Part shown: piece by piece, positions 58,051 through 64,000 of the stretch
How the letters are laid out: every line of letters starts with the position of its first letter
Position numbering within the stretch: the first letter of the stretch is position 1
Assembly: GCF_033958435.1 (NCBI RefSeq)
Contig: NC_134150.1
Location: 36,203,501-36,267,500 of the forward strand
Source: Carettochelys insculpta
Lineage: Eukaryota; Chordata; Testudines; Carettochelyidae
Length of the DNA: 64,000 nucleotides
Direction of reading: 5' to 3'
Notes under the pieces: generated by a model
Told to the model about the DNA's origin: nothing
Seen by the model: the letters and a program-made list of their open reading frames with translations, nothing else
The model's database searches: none
Made by a program: the position numbers and the translations under genes

Positions 58051-59068
58051 GCATGCATGCTCTTTTACTCTCCCCCCTCCACACACCGTAAAAAAGTGAC
58101 AATTATGTCATTATTAATTTGTCTCAATTTGATCTCAGGAAGAAGGGACTACAAAGTTGCTATGAGATCACATATATCAATATATTTCTATGGTTCCTTT
58201 TAAAACATTCATGTGGCAAATGACTTGCTCTCAATCTCACTTTGTCATCCTTTTTAGCCAGTAGTGAGATATATCAAATATACATTGTGCTATCAATGTG
58301 TGGTGCCACAACAGACTGCTGGTTTCTAAAGGGACATGAGTCAGGGAAGCTAGAATGTACATATTTAAAGATTTGTACTTTTTAATGGGGTTATAACTAG
58401 CAAAAAAGTAGAGTGGGATTTTTCTCTTATCTCTTGAAATTTTCTAAGCATAACAGTCATTGGGATTGTTCAGAAAAAAAGAGAATACTATGCAAACAGT
58501 TACTGTGATAATGATTCTACGATCTCATGCCATAAATAAGGACAGATAGCAGCACAAGAAATCTATATCGATAATCCCCCGAGCAGCATGATTGCAGTAT
58601 TTCTATCTAATGGTGTCTATAATGAATCTAAGGGTAAGTTAGAAGTCACATATTTACATCTGTATGACTTGGAAAGCAGGAAGGATAACAGACATTATGA
58701 TTAAATAAATAAATGAAATGAAGTCACAGTGGAAGTAACTCTGCTACTAAGTCACTAAGGTCATATTGGGGTTGGTAATATTTTCAAGTGCAGCAGCTAA
58801 AGCACTACCTGGGAGCTGCATGCAACTGTGGATTACTTAGAATGTATTTTTTCTTTAAAGAGTATTTAGCTGTGCATTAGCATTTTATTTACTTCTTGAT
58901 TGCCAGTATCACTGCATAGTAATTTTGCCTGATAAGCCAGTGTCTTGTGTGTCCCATACCCAATCTGATCCTCAAATGAAGACAAAGAAAAAAAAAGAAA
59001 AAAAATGCTGAGTAGCTTTTAAATAAACAACTTGCTAAACTCTTTGATATGTTGAATGTGTCAAGTAA
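58051..59068. other. unique AT-rich sequence
   Basis: Nothing recognised apart from A-rich simple runs near 58989-59005. Confidence 0.45.
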
Positions 59069-59071
59069 TTA

Positions 59072-59365
59072 AGCTATTGCTACACTATAGTTGCTATGTC
59101 AGGACACAAATTTACCTCAAAATAGCAACAACGGGGCTAAACACCATACTTGAAATAGCATGGCTATTTCAACCACGGTGCTCTGTTTCCCTTGTGCCTC
59201 ATCATGAGAGGGGTTGTGGAAACTTTGAATTAGCTGTTTATTTCAAACTTTGATGCCATTTGGATGGCACCAAGTTCAAAAGAAGTTAACCTGAAATATT
59301 TACGCAATTTGCACTGCATATATTATGTACGTTATTTTAGTTCCAGCTACAGTGTAGCCATAGCC
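59072..59365. mobile_element. MITE with GGCTATGGCTACACT ends
   Basis: A 294-bp element. The left end AGCTATTGCTACACTATAGT mirrors the right end CTACAGTGTAGCCATAGCC. TTA flanks both ends (59069-59071 and 59366-59368). The interior contains TTGAAATAGC/GCTATTTCAA motifs. The outer sequence (GCTACACT) differs slightly from the TCTACACT used by the others. Confidence 0.85.
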
Positions 59366-59384
59366 TTAGGGTTTTACTTGTTTA

Positions 59385-59885
59385 ATGTTACTTGTTTAAC
59401 TTCAAGGATGCGCACACATTGGAGCAGGTTCAGCAGAGGGCAACAAAAATGATTAAGGGGCTGAAGCACATGACCTCTGAGGAGAGGCTGAGAGATTTGG
59501 GCTTATTTAGTTTGCAGAAGAGAAGACTGAGGGGTGGTTTGATAGCAGCCTTCAACTTCCTGAAAGGGGGCTCTGAAGAGGATGGAGAGACAATGTTCTC
59601 AGTGGGGACAGATGGTAGAACAAGCAGAAATGGTCTGAAGTTACGGAGGGAGAGGTGTAGGTTGGCTATTAGGAAAAACTGTTTCACCAGGAGGGTGATG
59701 AAGCACTGGAATGTGTTACCGAGAGAGGTGGTGGAATCTTCATTCCTAGAGGTTTTTAAGTCCTGGCTTGACATAGTCATGGATGGGATGACTTAGTTGG
59801 GGTTGATCCTGTTTTAGGCAGGGGCCTGGACTAGATGACCTCCTGAGGTCCCTTCCTACCCTAGAATCCTAAGTCTCAGTTCTAG
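59385..59885 (+). mobile_element. CR1 LINE 3' end with long open ORF2 C-terminus
   Basis: The ORF at 59392-59796 (134 codons) is open throughout and reads HTLEQVQQRATKMIKGLKHM, RLRDLGLFSLQKRRLRGGLI, FTRRVMKHWNVLPREVVESS and ends near LDIVMDGMT, the complete CR1 ORF2 C-terminal region. It continues into 'ggttgatcctgttttaggc' and ends at CTAGAATCCTAAG. The open frame and clean 3' end make it the youngest CR1 piece in the window. It is 5'-truncated, right beside the MITE at 59072-59365, so it cannot retrotranspose. Confidence 0.93.
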
Positions 59886-61365
59886 CAAACCCAGCTATTT
59901 AACAGTAAAAATTTCAGAGGTTAATTAATATGATGCTGACTTCTGTGCCATGTAGTCTATTTATACATTACTTTCCCATTAACAAAAATGCACATGGGGA
60001 ACTTTATTGGTCTGACAGTCTTCTACTGTGTTATGTATAAAAACAAATTTCAGGCTACTAAGTGGTCTTGACTGACACTAGTTACTTGCCCCCAAGACAG
60101 TTACTTAGTGCAAGATGCTAACACTTGTCTTTATATGAAGTATCAAAGGCTATGCTTGACATGACCAGGAACTGCTGAGTATGGCTGTGTACTGCAGGAT
60201 TACATAGTGTGGTTTTAATAATATTGTTCTCAGCAGTGCCACTTGTCTGATCGTCATGTGCAAGTCAATATTCAAGTGAAGGTTATTCAATTCAGTAAAC
60301 AGTAGTCAGGCTCTGCTATTGTCTAAACAAAATAACAGCTAAGCAGGTTGAAAATCCAGCAGAGTTTTCAGAGGCTTGGAGAGGAAACATTACTTGCAAT
60401 CTCCAAAATGTTTTACACTTTGGTAGACTGCAGTTCAGTGGTTGTTTTTTGCCTAACTTAGGGAGTTATTTCCGTGTGTGTGACACAAAATTGATGGGAT
60501 CCTCAAGTGAAGCAACAGATACAATTAGGGACAAAGTGTGCAGTGTTGAAATGAAGAGTAGTTTGCTAAAGGTGTTCTGGAGTCCTTACATTGTCTCTGA
60601 CACAAATGTAAGGGCACTCTCTCTAATTTCCACTAATGTATATAAGCAATGCATCATTCTTGAGCTCCAAAATAAGCTCATAGAATTCAACAGTGCTTTG
60701 GAAGTATGTGCTGGAATTGCTTACCCTGCAGGTGGGATGAGATGAAAGATTTATTTCTGGTGATGCCTTTTAAGATAAATTTACTGCACTTCAAGCAAAG
60801 AGTTTCTCATTGATTTTTCTTTTTCTTTTTGCATTTCCTGGCATTTACCATCTAATAATTTTGCTTCTTATTGGGTGGTAAGGTTGGAGCCAGGCATCTG
60901 CATTCCTCTGTTGAATTATGGACTAGCTTTTTAACATATTGGAGATGAGCTATAGATGCAGACTTGAGAGAGTAGATGAAGAAAGTCATTATTTCCTCAA
61001 TACCGGTTTATAGGGGTAGGATATGAAAATGACCTTGTATTATCAGCCACATAAATTACTAAGTCTCCAGCTTTGGCTTCTTGTCTCAATGTATTCTTGT
61101 GGCGAAAGAGATTATGCCATTCAATTTTCCCTTCTCTTTAGAAAAAGTTCTGTATCTCAGAAAATGAGTGTGTGGAGTGACTGAAGTGAGAGTGGCATGA
61201 GATGAAAGTTCTAGATAGATACTTCATGAAATGGAAATCTCTCTCTCTCTGATCTCCCATCTCTTCAGATTTTTTTACTTTTACATGACAGAATAAATCT
61301 GACTCCCAAGGTGGTCCATGTACATGCCAGGAGTGCTGTAAGAGCAGATCAGTAGTCCACTACCT
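59886..61365. other. unique sequence
   Basis: No gene recognised. The 98-codon ORF at 60449-60745 has no identifiable domain. A short (CT)n tract is at about 61240-61250. Confidence 0.45.
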
Positions 61366-61725
61366 TAAAGAAGGGGTGAGCAAACTTTTTACGTCAGGCT
61401 CCACTTCTCGTCCCTACAATTAGCAGGCGCCACCTCCCCCCAACCTATCTAATGGAATGCGAACTGATGGAAATTTCATTTATGCTTAGATGAAAAACAA
61501 ACGTGCTGGTACATGTAAGAAAATAGCTATGTAGAATGGAAAAATTTATTGATCGGTGTATAAATGTGAATACACACACATAAAACAGTAACATATTTAA
61601 CGTTTTTAATAAGAAGTATGGGCCTGATCCCTAGCAGCTGCCTCTCTTATGAAATTTCACACATCACAAGGGGATCCATCCCCCACTTTATGCACCCATG
61701 CCTTAAAGAGACCAAGGGTTCCATC
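61366..61725 (+). repeat. interspersed repeat, probably hAT-like
   Basis: It begins AAGGGGTGAGCAAACTTTTT, similar to the ends of hAT elements (compare 4230), and runs through 'aaacaaacgtgctggtacatg', 'ttattgatcggtgtataaatg' and 'gggcctgatccctagcagc' to 'agagaccaagggttcc'. I recognise this as a dispersed sauropsid repeat, but the right end and duplication are not clear. Confidence 0.5.
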
Positions 61726-62953
61726 ATTTGGATCATATAGACAGTTTCCTTGGATGAAGGACAACAGAACTGAATTCCTGTCGAGTGACCCAGGATCCAA
61801 GCAAGCAGAAATGTGTGCTGTCCTTGGTTATCAAACCCCTAACTTGCTTCTCAGTAATCTGGGCCCTTACACCATTTCATTTAAGGCTTGTTGGAAATTC
61901 AAATTTAAGTCCAGTGCTTTTGTTTTAAAGGGGCTAACAGAAATTTCTGTCATAAGAAAAAACAGCAACTGAAAGTTATGACAGATCATATTAAGAAATG
62001 ACAGATCACTGTAATTATAACAAACAGACCTTGAAGACAAACAGTTTCAATTGTGAACCTGGGGGCGGGAAGGGAGGGGGGAAAACCTATGACCCGCAGC
62101 TAATTGTCTGGTTAAATGAAAACCCTTTCTAAATTAATCTGTTACTTGGAGACAATTAAAAAATACAGGCGTGAACCATTTTTAATGTGTTTGGGCTCTA
62201 GCCATTTCTTGAGAGTGATTGCTTGTCTTTAGTTTTTGACAACTACAGACAATTTACTCACATATTTAAGCCTTCTGAGAGTGGGGTTTCTTCTGTCAAA
62301 TGTAACCACACAGTTCAGTTTCTCATAAACCACACATAAAAAGAATGAAGGTTTAGATTATATTTTAGATTGACATGCACACTGAGAAGGCAAAGGAAAT
62401 TCAGCACCAAGAATCCCATGCCAAATCTTGGATTCTGTTCTATTTTACAGCATACAGAGAACTAAGATTAAAAAAAAATCAAACACTGTTGCTGGAAGGT
62501 TGCAACATGACAGTACTGGATTTCACAGAATTCAGAGTAACACATGCAAAAAAGACACACAAAGCAAGCTGCATCCTAAATCAGAGAGACACAACTTGTC
62601 CCAGTTTGCCCTAGGCTGGCTGGCTGCAGACTGACTGATTTTTCAGCTTCCTGCAGAGCCCTCTACTATGACAATTTGAAGTGATCACAAATTTGACACA
62701 GTTTCCAAAGTGGCACAGATTCATTATTCAGCCCCAACTTAGCAGAAAATGCCGCTCCACCCAATACATTCAAACAGGAATTCTTTTACCACTGCAGACG
62801 TTGGCCTGTCTCACATGGGTATTGCAGACATAGGGTGTGTGTATATTAATAGCTCACTGTCCAAAGTTTTTTGGAGCAATTTGTAAAAATACCTCCTGAT
62901 AAATACATTTTAAATTTCCTTGATTTGGTGAACTCATAGCTTAGATTTAGCAT
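61726..62953. other. unique AT-rich sequence
   Basis: No gene recognised. 62020-62330 has runs such as CAGCTAATTGTCTGG and is free of repeats, a weak candidate for conserved non-coding sequence. Confidence 0.35.
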
Positions 62954-62956
62954 GTA

Positions 62957-63243
62957 GGCTAGGTCTATTCTAGGGAAATAAGTTGATTTCAGATATGCAG
63001 TTCCAGCTATGGCATTTGCATAGCTAGAATCGACATATCGGAATCAACTTATTTCCCTAGTCTAGACCTAGCCTCTATAATCTCCTGTAAATCTCCTTTA
63101 CTCCATGTGATCGTGTGGATTTCAGGGGTCAACCGCCAACCCCAGAGAGATCGATTTTGCCAAGTCTTTACTTGACATGCAAAATCGAACTCTGGAAGAT
63201 TGACCCTGATGGGTTCGATCTTCCCAGCAGTACAGACATACCC
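62957..63243. mobile_element. MITE with an internal 117-bp palindrome
   Basis: The part 62957-63073 is an inverted repeat starting GGCTAGGTCTATTCTAGGGA and ending TAGTCTAGACCTAGCC. It is followed by a second segment ending CAGTACAGACATACCC (63243). Within the second segment CAAAATCGA and TCGATTTTG are mirrored, and it is related to 1038-1160. I found no matching duplication (GTA before, TAA after), so the left end of the original element may be lost. Confidence 0.65.
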
Positions 63244-64000
63244 TAAGATTTTTCTTATATCCTGTTGTGGTATGTTCTCTGCCAGTCACATAAACCCACA
63301 AAAAGGGGAAAAATGTCCATTTGCCTTTTAATGGTATATACTGAAACAAAGAAGAGATTTAAAAAAAAATCCTTTCCTTGTCACTGCTGTTGGTTCTTGC
63401 ATCACTTGACTCATTCAGCATGCTGCCCACTCTACCAGACAGACCTCATGTTCTTCCACTGACAGAGAGGGTTCCAATGTATTTGAGACCCAATATCAAT
63501 GCAGGTGTTTTCTAGGCTTACAGTCACATAAGCATTCTTTTAAATTGTACTCTATGTTGTAACCCAAAAGATCAATGGCCATGATAGAATGTCATTGAAA
63601 GTTCCTCACACACTGCTACTCATGTTACATTTTCATTGACTTTGTCTCTGGTGTCCAAGTGTTACAATATTAACTGTGGCCTTTCAGTCCCCTTTCTGGA
63701 CTAAGAATTCAGCCATATCTATGTACGTACTGTAAGTTGGGGAAACAATCATTACATCTCCATTTATGGGACACTTCCATTTATCTTAGGTCATGGAGCA
63801 GTTACATGAAGAGGCATCTGGGCTTTAGGGTTTGGATCTGTGTCTAGTTACAGGTTAGAATCTGTAGTGAAAAAGGAAACATGGTTTAAATGATGGGACT
63901 ACTGGACTTAGAATCAGAACTGGTTCTATTTCGGGCTTTGGAACAGGCTACAGTATGACATGGAGCCAAAGTGCTGTCAGCCTTTCTTCCCTCATCATGC
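63244..64000. other. unique sequence
   Basis: Nothing recognised up to the end of the window. Confidence 0.45.

Overview
The window looks like vertebrate nuclear DNA from a large, repeat-rich sauropsid genome, most probably a turtle; a crocodilian is the main alternative. The evidence is the repeat content: several CR1 LINE 3' ends and reverse-transcriptase pieces, tRNA-derived SINEs, a MIR-type SINE, interspersed repeats that I associate with turtles, and a dense crop of short inverted-repeat DNA transposons whose ends read GG(C/G)TATGTCTACACT or close variants. There is no prokaryotic gene organisation. I found no convincing host protein-coding exon, so the window is probably intergenic or inside a long intron. 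Every longer ORF that could be interpreted falls in a transposable element or is one face of a palindrome.

Layout. 0-9 kb: AT-rich unique sequence with a palindromic MITE (330-722), a MITE fragment (1038-1160), a hAT-type MITE with an 8-bp target-site duplication (4230-4556), an old CR1 piece and a further repeat (5948-6336). 9-25 kb: three large palindromic TTCGAA-rich MITEs (9955, 16586, 21519), SINE-like units, a complete minus-strand solo LTR with a 5-bp duplication (19375-20616), and a fourth such MITE at 24550. 25-34 kb: a SINE, CR1 3' ends, and two abutting MITEs of different families (29136-29929). 36-48 kb: a Harbinger-derived MITE (36360-36814), a MIR SINE, an RTE-like fragment, CR1 copies including one LINE inserted into another (42370-45075), a further SINE, and a degenerate composite element near 46.6-47.4 kb. 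48.5-53.4 kb: an almost end-to-end PIF/Harbinger transposon (48517-52576) followed directly by two more MITEs. 53.4-64 kb: CR1 reverse-transcriptase and 3' pieces, MITEs at 59072 and 62957, and AT-rich unique sequence.

The most informative system is the Harbinger element and its satellites. It carries a decayed transposase gene on the plus strand, with a GT-AG intron, a DDE-type first Asp and Glu, and an Asn where the second acidic residue is expected. A decayed SANT/Myb-like partner gene lies convergently on the minus strand. It has TTA duplications and terminal inverted repeats. Two short elements (36360-36814 and 53031-53416) share its subterminal sequence and are plausible deletion derivatives. 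Several other families with unrelated interiors have nearly the same outermost bases and 3-bp duplications, which suggests that one transposase type moved many families. No member visible here looks able to make active protein.
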